Below, in pieces: positions 1 to 5,140 of a DNA stretch of 5,160 bases. Origin of the DNA: Clostridiales bacterium UBA4644 (GTDB lineage: Bacteria; Bacillota; Clostridia; Oscillospirales; Butyricicoccaceae); contig DHMK01000057.1 of the NCBI GenBank assembly GCA_002405755.1, positions 1-5,160 on the forward strand, written 5' to 3'. The notes beneath the pieces were generated by a model that was not told the DNA's origin, made no database searches, and worked only from the letters and a program-made list of their open reading frames with translations. The position numbers and the translations under genes are program-made. Every line of letters begins with the position of its first letter. Position 1 is the first letter of the stretch.

Positions 1-50
1 CTCTCCCTCAGTCGCCTGCGGCGACAGCTCCCTCGTCAGAGGGAGCCAAG
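1..50 (-). repeat. Palindromic dispersed repeat, copy A (minus orientation)
   Basis: Read on the minus strand this has the same layout as the repeat at 4659-4714: a first hairpin with 8-bp arms (27-34 and 39-46) around a four-base TGAC loop, a second GC-rich hairpin (arms GTCGCC 11-16 and GGCGAC 20-25, loop 17-19), then a GAGGGAGAG tail (1-9). The first-hairpin core is nearly identical to the other copies. The second hairpin has a wholly different sequence that still pairs. The element may continue beyond base 1. It resembles the intergenic REP-like palindromes that recur in genomes of gut Clostridia; that family assignment is from memory and untested here. No T-run follows either hairpin, so it is not a canonical terminator. 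Confidence 0.8.
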
Positions 51-300
51 AACGGGGGAAGGCTTACAGGATACTTTCTCCTGCACCCCAGCCCCGCGGG
101 GGACGGGAGACGAAAGGCACGCTGCGCGGGCTTTGTCAATTTCCGGCCGTTTTCTGACTGCGCCTGTCAAGAGACGGTCTTCATTTTTCCCGGGCGAAAA
201 GCTTCGCTATACTGAAGAAAAAAAGACGGCGGGCCGCAGGGCGCGGCCGCTCCGCCTCCGGGAAAATGACGCAATTTATGCTTTCCTTTTTTCTTTATAT
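51..300. other. Gene-free GC-rich stretch upstream of dnaA
   Basis: I see no credible coding region on either strand. Contents are a perfect palindrome CCCCGCGGGG (92-101), a weak flanking inverted repeat TCTCC (77-81) / GGAGA (106-110), a 6-bp GC-only stem GGCCGC (232-237) / GCGGCC (243-248) with a five-base loop, and a pyrimidine-rich tract (281-296) leading into the dnaA promoter region. No cluster of DnaA boxes is visible here, unlike the bipartite Bacillus subtilis origin, which has boxes on both sides of dnaA. The rpmH gene often found divergently upstream of dnaA is not within this stretch. Confidence 0.6.
208..213 (+). promoter_or_regulatory. Possible distal -10 element (TATACT)
   Basis: TATACT matches the sigma-A -10 consensus at five of six bases. 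It sits in the 9-bp string TATACTGAA, which is repeated exactly at 305-313. The region about 17 bp upstream (TTTTCC, 185-190) is only a poor -35. If used, it would give a dnaA leader of roughly 190 nt containing the stem at 232-248. Low confidence because the -35 is weak. Confidence 0.25.
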
Positions 301-301
301 G

Positions 302-310
302 TGTTATACT
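302..310 (+). promoter_or_regulatory. Probable dnaA promoter, extended -10 (TGTTATACT)
   Basis: TG one base before TATACT gives an extended -10 element, which can work with a weak -35; the best -35 at 17-bp spacing is TTTCCT (282-287). The flanking DNA is AT-rich in an otherwise GC-rich region. Transcription would start near 317, leaving a leader of about 90 nt before the dnaA start. The reverse complement of 300-308 (TATAACACA) matches the relaxed DnaA box TTWTNCACA at seven of nine positions, so DnaA autoregulation is possible but weakly supported. Confidence 0.45.
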
Positions 311-355
311 GAAAAGGGTATGTACGCACCGGAGGGCGAGGGCGCTTTTTTCTGA

Positions 356-378
356 CGCGGACAGCCGTGCTTTTTTTT
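356..378 (+). terminator. Weak hairpin plus T8 run in the dnaA leader
   Basis: CGCGG (356-360) can pair with CCGTG (365-369), including one G-T pair, around the loop ACAG. One base later come eight T residues (371-378). It lies between the likely promoter and the dnaA ribosome site, so it could be a pause or attenuation site. The stem is only five pairs, so it may have no function. Confidence 0.2.
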
Positions 379-408
379 CAAGCTCAGAAAAGAGGAGGAC
401 TGTATTCC

Positions 409-1701
409 ATGTATACGCCCGAAGCCCTGATGGACGCCACCCTGCGCCAGCTGCGGGATCAGCTGGGTCCCATTACGGTGGATCCCTGGTTCAAAAACGC
501 CCAGCCGCTGGCCATTCAGGACGGTCTTTTTGTGGTGGAGGCAGCCAGCGAGCTTTTTCAGGAGACGCTGACCGCCCGCTTCACCGACAATGTTTCCGAG
601 ATCGTCTCCTACCTTCTTGGCAAGCCCACAAAGCCCCTTTACGTGTTCGGCCCGGAGGCCGACAGCTGGCGGCTGCAGACCGACACCAGCGTTTACGCCG
701 GCTACACCTTTGAGCGCTTCATCGTAGGCAGCTCCAACAAGTTTGCCCACGCGGCGGCGCTGGCCGTGGCCCGGCAGCCGGCCATGCTTTATAACCCGCT
801 GTTTCTTTACGGCGGCTCCGGCCTGGGCAAGACCCATCTGCTCTTCGCCATCGCCGGCTACATCCGCAAGACCCATCCCACCTTCCGCATCGTTTATATC
901 AAGAGCGAGGACTTTATGAACGACCTGCTGGACGCGCTGCAGACGGGCTTTGCCGCCTTCCACCAGAAATACCGGCAGGCGGACCTGCTGCTGATGGACG
1001 ACGTGCAGTTCCTCTCCAACAAGGTGCAGATGCAGGAGCAGTTTTTCCACACCTTCGAAACGCTGTTTCAGGCGGGCAAGCAGATCGTCCTCACCTCCGA
1101 CCGGCCGCCCAAGGAGATCGCAACGCTGAACGAGCGTCTGCGGACCCGGTTCGAGAGCGGCCTTCTGGCCGACATCCAAAGCCCGGATCTGGAGACCCGC
1201 ATGGCCATGATCAAGGCCAAGGCCGCGGCCACGGGCATCCAGCTGCCCCAGAAGGTGGTGGTCTACATCGCGGAAAACATCACCAACAACGTGCGGGAGC
1301 TGGAGGGGGCCGTAAAAAAGATCGCCGCCATCCACACGCTGATGGACCGGCCCATCGACATGGAGCTGGCCCAGGAGGCCATCCGGGACATCTTCAAGGA
1401 AAAGCCCGGCCTGCACCCCACGCCGGAGATGATCCTGAAGGAGGTGGCGGAATATTTCGCCATCGAGCAGAGCCGGCTCGTCTCCAAGGCCCGGAGCAAG
1501 GACATCGTGGTCCCCCGGCAGGTGGCCTGCTATCTGATGCGGGACATCGGCGGCATGAGCTATCCGGAGATCGGCAAGGTCTTCGGCCAGCACCACACCT
1601 CCATCATCTACGGCGTGGAAAAGCTCACCTCCGCCATGGCCCAGGACGAACAGCTGAAAAACAAGGTCTCCGACCTGCAGAAGAACATCACGGACCAGTA
1701 A
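409..1701 (+). CDS. dnaA: Chromosomal replication initiator protein DnaA
   Basis: AAA+ ATPase that binds DnaA boxes at oriC, oligomerises with ATP, opens the duplex and loads helicase. The 430-residue protein has domain I at about 1-70, a short linker to about 95, and the AAA+ core opening with GYTFERFIVGSSNKFAHAA. Visible motifs are Walker A GGSGLGKT (135-142), Walker B LLLMDDVQ (193-200), sensor 1 LTSDRPP (228-234), arginine finger R247 in LRTRFESGL, and sensor 2 NNVRELEG (293-300). Domain IV (about 335-430) holds the basic RSK...PRQ segment and the helix-turn-helix motif. That motif reads FGQHHTSII (392-400) where FGRDHTTV is usual, so the conserved Arg and Asp are replaced by Q394 and H395. 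I chose ATG 409 over the in-frame GTG 367 because AGAGGAGG (391-398) lies ten bases before it and MYTPEALMDA is a plausible domain I start. It is slightly shorter than B. subtilis DnaA because of a short linker. Confidence 0.97.
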   Translation: MYTPEALMDATLRQLRDQLGPITVDPWFKNAQPLAIQDGLFVVEAASELFQETLTARFTDNVSEIVSYLLGKPTKPLYVFGPEADSWRLQTDTSVYAGYTFERFIVGSSNKFAHAAALAVARQPAMLYNPLFLYGGSGLGKTHLLFAIAGYIRKTHPTFRIVYIKSEDFMNDLLDALQTGFAAFHQKYRQADLLLMDDVQFLSNKVQMQEQFFHTFETLFQAGKQIVLTSDRPPKEIATLNERLRTRFESGLLADIQSPDLETRMAMIKAKAAATGIQLPQKVVVYIAENITNNVRELEGAVKKIAAIHTLMDRPIDMELAQEAIRDIFKEKPGLHPTPEMILKEVAEYFAIEQSRLVSKARSKDIVVPRQVACYLMRDIGGMSYPEIGKVFGQHHTSIIYGVEKLTSAMAQDEQLKNKVSDLQKNITDQ

Positions 1702-1720
1702 AAAAGGCCCTGGTCTTTCC

Positions 1721-1744
1721 TGTTCCACATCCTTCTGTGGAAAA
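1721..1744. promoter_or_regulatory. Convergent pair of DnaA boxes forming an inverted repeat
   Basis: TGTTCCACA (1721-1729, plus) faces TTTTCCACA (1736-1744, minus). The shared TTCCACA / TGTGGAA arms make a perfect 7-bp inverted repeat with a six-base spacer. The minus-strand site fits TTWTNCACA at every position. Lying 19 bp past the dnaA stop, the pair could also form an RNA hairpin, but no T-run follows, so DnaA binding is the better explanation. Confidence 0.6.
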
Positions 1745-1857
1745 TGCTGTTGAAACTGTCAAAAACATCGGCCTGTGGACTTCTCTGCAAAACCCGCCCT
1801 TTTTTCGACAGGCCCCTGTGGGCGTCCCGTCCCCTGACACAAAAGGCGTCGGCGGCG

Positions 1858-1894
1858 TTTTCCGCAGTTTACACAGCCCTTAATACTATTACGA
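1858..1894 (+). promoter_or_regulatory. Origin unwinding module: tandem DnaA boxes, GC cluster, DnaA-trios
   Basis: Two nine-base DnaA boxes abut on the same strand: TTTTCCGCA (1858-1866) and GTTTACACA (1867-1875), each one mismatch from TTWTNCACA. They are followed by GCCC (1876-1879) and then the trinucleotides TTA-ATA-CTA-TTA-CGA (1880-1894), whose complement read 3' to 5' is AAT-TAT-GAT-AAT-GCT. This is the order of the B. subtilis basal unwinding system, where DnaA spreads from the boxes onto one strand of 3'-(G/A)AT trios. The string TACTATTAC (1884-1892) also occurs in the B. subtilis trio region as I recall it. AT-rich DNA continues to about 1921. Confidence 0.7.
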
Positions 1895-1934
1895 AAAGAA
1901 TTGTTTCTTATCAGAAAGAAAGGAGCGACGCACC

Positions 1935-3047
1935 ATGCGTTTCACCTGTGAAAAAACAGCCCTTGCAGAGGCCGTTGCCATCTGCAGCCACGCTGTCGGC
2001 GTCAAAAGCGCATCCCCCGTGATGGAGGGCCTGCTCATCCAGGCGGGCGCCAGCGTTCTGGTCTCCGGCTTCAACTACAAGACCTCCATCCAGCGGGAGG
2101 TGGAGGCCGAGGTGCGGCAGAGAGGAAGCGTGGTATTGAACGCACGGATCCTTTCCGACATCGTCCGCCGCCTGCCCTCCGAGACGGTGGAGCTTCAGGT
2201 GGACGACCGTCTGATGGCCTCCATTCGCAGCGGCAACGCGGAGTTTCAGCTGATCGCCGTGGATCCGGAGGAGTTTCCCGAGATGCCGGAGGTGGAATCG
2301 CCGGAATGCTTCCAGCTGTCCTCCGGGCTTTTGCGGGAGATGATCTCCGGCGTGCTCTTTGCCGTTGGCGACAACGAAAACAAGCCCATCATCACCGGCG
2401 CGCTGCTGGAGGTGGCCGACCGGATCTTCCGCATGGTGGGCGTAGACGGCTACCGGCTGGCCGTGCGGCAGGAGGAGCTGGAGCTTCCCAAGGAGGAGAG
2501 CTTCCGGCTGGTGGTCCCCGGCGAGGCGCTGAAGGAGATCGCCCGGATCCTGCCCGATTCCGACGAGGCCATCTGCACCGTTTATCCCCAGCGCAAGCAC
2601 GCGCTGTTTGCCTTTGAAAAGACCAGGATCACCACCCGGCTTTTGGAGGGCGAGTTTCTCAACTGGCGGGCTGCCGTTCCGGCGGAGCAGCCCTATAACA
2701 TCCTGGTCAGCCGCAGCGAGCTGATCTCCGCGGTGGAGCGGGTGAGCCTGATCGTCTCTGAGCGGCTGAAGAACCCCGTCCGCTGCGCCTTTGAGGGAGA
2801 CAAGCTGAAGCTCTCCTGCGTCACCGCACTGGGCCGCAGCTACGACGAGCTGGACATCCCCGACAGCGGCGCGCATCTGGAGATCGGCTTCAACAACAAA
2901 TATCTGCTGGACGCCCTGCGGGCCTGCCAGGACGAGGCGTTTATCCTGGGGCTGAAAAGCGCCCTTTCTCCCTGCACCATGCGGCCCGTGGAGGGCGACC
3001 GGTATACCTATCTTGTGCTGCCCGTGCGGCTGAAGGCGGGGGAGTGA
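1935..3047 (+). CDS. dnaN: DNA polymerase III sliding clamp, beta subunit
   Basis: Forms the ring-shaped homodimer that tethers the replicative polymerase and other DNA enzymes to the template. The 370 residues fit the usual three-domain length, with domains at about 1-120, 125-250 and 253-370. Visible family features are FPEMP (114-118) near the end of domain 1, the linker and DGYRLAV (171-177) in domain 2, LLEGEFLNW (236-244) near the end of domain 2, and GFNNKYLLDAL (318-328) in domain 3. The C-terminal YLVLPVRL (359-366) corresponds to the (Y/H)xVMPMRL hydrophobic-cleft strand that binds client peptides. The start is supported by AAAGGAG (1919-1925), nine bases before ATG. dnaN follows the origin spacer and is the first gene of a dense operon; yaaA begins four bases after its stop. 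No defect is seen. Confidence 0.97.
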   Translation: MRFTCEKTALAEAVAICSHAVGVKSASPVMEGLLIQAGASVLVSGFNYKTSIQREVEAEVRQRGSVVLNARILSDIVRRLPSETVELQVDDRLMASIRSGNAEFQLIAVDPEEFPEMPEVESPECFQLSSGLLREMISGVLFAVGDNENKPIITGALLEVADRIFRMVGVDGYRLAVRQEELELPKEESFRLVVPGEALKEIARILPDSDEAICTVYPQRKHALFAFEKTRITTRLLEGEFLNWRAAVPAEQPYNILVSRSELISAVERVSLIVSERLKNPVRCAFEGDKLKLSCVTALGRSYDELDIPDSGAHLEIGFNNKYLLDALRACQDEAFILGLKSALSPCTMRPVEGDRYTYLVLPVRLKAGE

Positions 3048-3051
3048 GCCT

Positions 3052-3270
3052 ATGGAACGGGAGATCGCCATCAAGTCTGAGCATATCAAGCTGGACAGTC
3101 TTTTGAAATACGCCGGCCTCTGCATGACCGGCGGCGAGGCAAAAACGCTGATCGAGGAGGGCTTCGTCTTCGTCAACGGGGAGAGCTGCCCCATGCGGGG
3201 CAAAAAGCTCCGGCCCGGAGATCAGGTGGTGCTCAACGACGCCGTTTTGCGCATCGTCAAGCAGAGATGA
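3052..3270 (+). CDS. yaaA: S4-domain RNA-binding protein, YaaA type
   Basis: A 72-residue protein made almost entirely of an S4 RNA-binding fold. It has IKLDSLLKYAGLCMTGGEAKT (split here as IKLDSLLKYAG at 12-22 and CMTGGEAKT at 24-32), then IEEGFVFVNG (34-43) and the closing LRPGDQVVL (53-61). The pattern of a helix, G-(G/S)-EAK, a hydrophobic strand, VNG and RPGD is typical of S4 domains. Position between dnaN and recF and the size match YaaA of B. subtilis (about 71 aa). Its exact role is not established; a function linked to RNA or ribosome binding is inferred from the fold. GGGGGAG (3038-3044), inside the end of dnaN, serves as its ribosome site. Its stop overlaps the recF start as ATGA, implying translational coupling. 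This YaaA is unrelated to the E. coli peroxide-response protein of the same name. Confidence 0.92.
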   Translation: MEREIAIKSEHIKLDSLLKYAGLCMTGGEAKTLIEEGFVFVNGESCPMRGKKLRPGDQVVLNDAVLRIVKQR

Positions 3271-4340
3271 TCCTGCAGAGCCTTCGTCTGCAGAGCTTCC
3301 GCAGCTACCGGCAGAGGGAGTTTTCCTTTCGGCCGGGGGTCAATATCCTCTGCGGAGACAACGGCCGGGGCAAGACCAATCTGCTGGAGGCCGTCTGGTC
3401 GCTCACCGGGCTGCGCTCCTGGCGCTGCGCCCGCAAGGGCGAGTTGGTCTGCTGGGACGCGCCGGAGGCCTTGGTGCAGGGTCTGGTTTTGTCCCACGGA
3501 CGGGAGCTGGAGCTGAAGCTGCGCATCCCCGCCGCCGGCCGCAGCACCGCCTGGATCAACGGCGTGAAAAAGCAGCGGCAGGCAGAGCTGAGCCAGGCGC
3601 TGCGGTGCGTTTTGTTTTCGCCGGAGGATCTGCTGCTGGTGAAGGGTCCCGCCGCGGGGCGGCGGGCGTTTCTGGACGACGCCCTCTGTCAGCTGCGGCC
3701 CCGGTATGAGGCCATCCTTGCCCGCTACGAAAAGCTTCTGGAGAGCAAGAGCCGCCTTCTCCGGCAGGAGACTCCGCCGGAGGCGGCGCTGATCGCCTCC
3801 TTCGACGAGCAGCTTTCCCTTTTCGGGGCGCAGCTTTTGGGCTATCGCGCCCGGTTCTGCCGGGGCCTGCGGGAGGAGAGCGCCCGGCTCCACGCCGCCA
3901 TTTCCGGCGGAAGGGAGCAGCTGGACCTGCAATACCGCACGGTAAACACCGTTACCGATCCCTTTGCGCCGCCGGAGACGGTGGCGGAGCAGCTTGCGGC
4001 CCACCTTGCTTCTCACAGGCAGGCGGAGCTTGCGGCGGGACAGTGCCTTTCCGGCCTGCATAAGGACGAGCTGGAGCTTTCGATCAACGGCCGCTCCGCC
4101 CGGGCCTATGCCTCCCAGGGGCAGACCCGCTCCGCCGCGCTGGCGCTGAAGTTTGGCCAGCGGGAGCTTTTTTACCGGGACGGGGGAGAATATCCCCTGC
4201 TGCTGCTGGACGACGTGCTCTCCGAGCTGGACGCCCCCCGGCAGGCCTTTGTCGCCACCCACGCCATGGGCGGGCAGAGCATCATCACCTGCTGCGAGGA
4301 GCGGCGGGAGTTTTCAGACGCCGGCGTGATCCGGCTGTAG
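3267..4340 (+). CDS. recF: DNA replication and repair protein RecF
   Basis: SMC/Rad50-like ATPase that helps RecO and RecR load RecA at single-strand gaps and supports fork recovery. The 357 residues are close to the usual 360-370. In order: Walker A GDNGRGKT (30-37); the RecF signature region PEDLLLVKGPAAGRRAFLDD (119-138), with its conserved GRRxFLD; a helical arm (about 140-260); a degenerate second signature GLHKDE (263-268), where GPHRDD is usual; the ABC-type signature SQGQTRS (283-289); Walker B LLLLDDVLSELD (311-322), including the D-loop; and a short C-terminal strand (337-342). All ATPase motifs are intact. The ATG overlaps the yaaA stop by four bases (ATGA) and has no strong ribosome site of its own, so coupling with yaaA is likely. 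remB follows after 16 bases. Confidence 0.96.
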   Translation: MILQSLRLQSFRSYRQREFSFRPGVNILCGDNGRGKTNLLEAVWSLTGLRSWRCARKGELVCWDAPEALVQGLVLSHGRELELKLRIPAAGRSTAWINGVKKQRQAELSQALRCVLFSPEDLLLVKGPAAGRRAFLDDALCQLRPRYEAILARYEKLLESKSRLLRQETPPEAALIASFDEQLSLFGAQLLGYRARFCRGLREESARLHAAISGGREQLDLQYRTVNTVTDPFAPPETVAEQLAAHLASHRQAELAAGQCLSGLHKDELELSINGRSARAYASQGQTRSAALALKFGQRELFYRDGGEYPLLLLDDVLSELDAPRQAFVATHAMGGQSIITCCEERREFSDAGVIRL

Positions 4341-4356
4341 CGCCGGAGGAGGGCTT

Positions 4357-4635
4357 ATGTTTTTGCATTTGGGAAGGGATGTGGCCGTCCCCGTGGACAG
4401 CATCATCCTGGTGTTCGATATGGATACCGCCACCTGGAGCCGCCACACCCGGGCTTATCTGGCGGCGGCGGAAAAGGCGGGAAGGGTCTTTGTCATTACG
4501 GAGGAGCTGCCAAAATCCGCCGTGGTCTGCCGGGAGAAGGACGGTTTCGTGGTCTATATCTCCCAGATCAGTTCCCGCACCCTGCTCAAACGCCTGGAGG
4601 AGGGCGTAGACGGGCTTTCCGATGTGGAGCTGTAG
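4357..4635 (+). CDS. remB: DUF370 / RemB-like extracellular matrix regulator
   Basis: A 92-residue DUF370 protein. It starts MFLHLGRDVAVPVDSIILVFD, given here as FLHLGRDV (2-9) and SIILVFDMD (15-23). It then has a helix (about 27-41), FVITEELPKSAVV (45-57) and VYISQISSRTLLKRLEE (66-82). The LPKS and YISxISSxTLLKR segments are characteristic of the RemA/RemB family. RemA is a DNA-binding activator of biofilm matrix genes in B. subtilis, and RemB (YaaB) is encoded in the same recF-downstream position as here. The role in this organism is inferred. The start is firmly set by GGAGGAGG (4345-4352) just before ATG. It ends the conserved part of the operon; the repeat element begins 23 bases after its stop. 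Confidence 0.9.
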   Translation: MFLHLGRDVAVPVDSIILVFDMDTATWSRHTRAYLAAAEKAGRVFVITEELPKSAVVCREKDGFVVYISQISSRTLLKRLEEGVDGLSDVEL

Positions 4636-4658
4636 AAGGGCTGCGGCAGACGGAGGGT

Positions 4659-4714
4659 CTTGCCTCCCTCTGACGAGGGAGGTGGCAAGCCCGAAGGGCT
4701 TGACGGAGGGAGAG
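4659..4714 (+). repeat. Palindromic dispersed repeat, copy B (complete)
   Basis: Hairpin 1 has 8-bp arms CCTCCCTC (4663-4670) and GAGGGAGG (4675-4682) around TGAC. CTTGC (4659-4663) can alternatively extend the stem by pairing with GCAAG (4685-4689) across a bulge. Hairpin 2 has 7-bp arms CAAGCCC (4686-4692) and GGGCTTG (4696-4702) around GAA. A GGAGGGAGAG tail (4705-4714) repeats the GAGGGAG arm and could compete for pairing with CTCCCTC. It lies between remB and the DUF559 gene. A stable transcript hairpin could stop or protect the operon mRNA, but no T-run follows. A nine-base GACGGAGGG just upstream (4649-4657) repeats 4702-4710 and may be the remnant of another copy. Confidence 0.9.
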
Positions 4715-4754
4715 ATACGCCGGGCTTAAAGCAGTGAAGTGAAACATCGATAAA

Positions 4755-5114
4755 ATGAAGAAATATACTGAAACAAATATAATCCATGCAAAAGAACTTC
4801 GAAAAAACATGACACCGTGGGAAAAAAAGCTTTGGTTTCTTTTTTTACGGAATTACCCGGTCCGTTTTCAGCGGCAGAAGGCCGTTGGCAATTATATCGT
4901 GGATTTCTACTGCGCAAAAGCAGGTCTTGCCATCGAATTGGACGGAGGAGAGCATTATACTGCGCAGCAAGAACAGAAAGACGCTGTTCGGACAGCCTAT
5001 TTGGAAAAAATGAAAATAAACGTAATGCGGATCTGCAATACAGAAATAGATCGTAGGTTTCGCGGAGTTTGCGAAGAAACTAATTTGGAAGTAAAAAAGA
5101 AATTGATGCAATAG
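4755..5114 (+). CDS. DUF559 (Vsr-like PD-(D/E)XK) endonuclease-domain protein
   Basis: A complete 119-residue protein covering essentially the whole DUF559 domain, related to the very-short-patch repair endonuclease fold. Family marks are LRKNMTPWEKKLW (15-27, with E23 in the TxxE motif), VRFQRQKAVGNYIVDFYC (36-53, with Q41 and the candidate catalytic D50), LAIELDGGEHY (58-68, with E61, D63 and H67), and D76/R79 before the MKINVMRICNTEID strand (86-99). The PD-(D/E)XK residues look intact, so an active DNase is plausible, but substrate and role are unknown. ATG 4755 is the only reasonable start, because an in-frame stop lies at 4740-4742. No clear ribosome site precedes it, unlike its neighbours. 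It has about 40% GC by my count and AT-rich codon use, so recent transfer is likely. It stands 119 bases from remB and between repeat copies. Confidence 0.88.
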   Translation: MKKYTETNIIHAKELRKNMTPWEKKLWFLFLRNYPVRFQRQKAVGNYIVDFYCAKAGLAIELDGGEHYTAQQEQKDAVRTAYLEKMKINVMRICNTEIDRRFRGVCEETNLEVKKKLMQ

Positions 5115-5140
5115 GCGGGATGCGCAGAGCCCCCCCACCC

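Larger units (their letters stand above)
1702..1934 (+). other. oriC: Chromosomal replication origin region (oriC), dnaA-dnaN spacer
   Basis: This 233-bp spacer holds the DnaA-box-like sites of the window and ends in AT-rich DNA (about 1880-1921) within a GC-rich region. Against the relaxed consensus TTWTNCACA I count a full match at 1736-1744 (minus). Eight-of-nine matches are at 1721-1729, 1802-1810, 1858-1866 and 1867-1875 (plus) and at 1757-1765 (minus). Weaker sites are at 1748-1756 and 1774-1782 (minus). The right part has the box - GC cluster - trio order of the B. subtilis unwinding system, so opening is predicted near 1880-1921, just before dnaN. A dnaN promoter may overlap the boxes (TACTAT at 1884-1889), but no good -35/-10 pair stands out. 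Location in the dnaA-dnaN gap is classical for Bacillota. Confidence 0.85.

Noticed and set aside
92..101. CCCCGCGGGG palindrome as a functional site
   Set aside because: A ten-base GC palindrome is easily reached by chance in GC-rich DNA, and nothing nearby supports a role.
367..408. In-frame GTG extension of dnaA by 14 codons
   Set aside because: The extension is encoded by the T-run and the ribosome site itself (AGAGGAGG at 391-398). The resulting MLFFQAQKRGGLYS is unlike DnaA N-termini.
304..1728. Long minus-strand open frame (474 codons) opposite dnaA
   Set aside because: It is antisense to a fully conserved dnaA. Its open state follows from the high GC third positions, and its low-complexity product (rich in G, L, H, V) matches no family I recognise.
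1744..2022. Plus-strand open frame of 92 codons across the spacer and the start of dnaN
   Set aside because: It covers the DnaA boxes and trios, overlaps dnaN out of frame and has no good ribosome site; the origin explains this DNA better.
1911..3203. Long minus-strand open frame (430 codons) opposite dnaN and yaaA
   Set aside because: Shadow of two genuine plus-strand genes, with no family motif; it is explained by codon bias.
3222..4262. Minus-strand open frame (346 codons) opposite recF
   Set aside because: Shadow of recF, whose ATPase motifs are all intact on the plus strand.
4636..4658. Possible truncated extra repeat copy before copy B (GACGGAGGG at 4649-4657, CTGC/GCAG at 4641-4649)
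   Set aside because: Only nine bases match exactly and the stem is four pairs, so it is too little to call a separate element. It is mentioned under copy B.
4659..4714. Intrinsic terminator for the dnaN-remB operon
   Set aside because: The hairpins are stable, but no U-tract follows either one, and the same structure recurs elsewhere in the window as a repeat.
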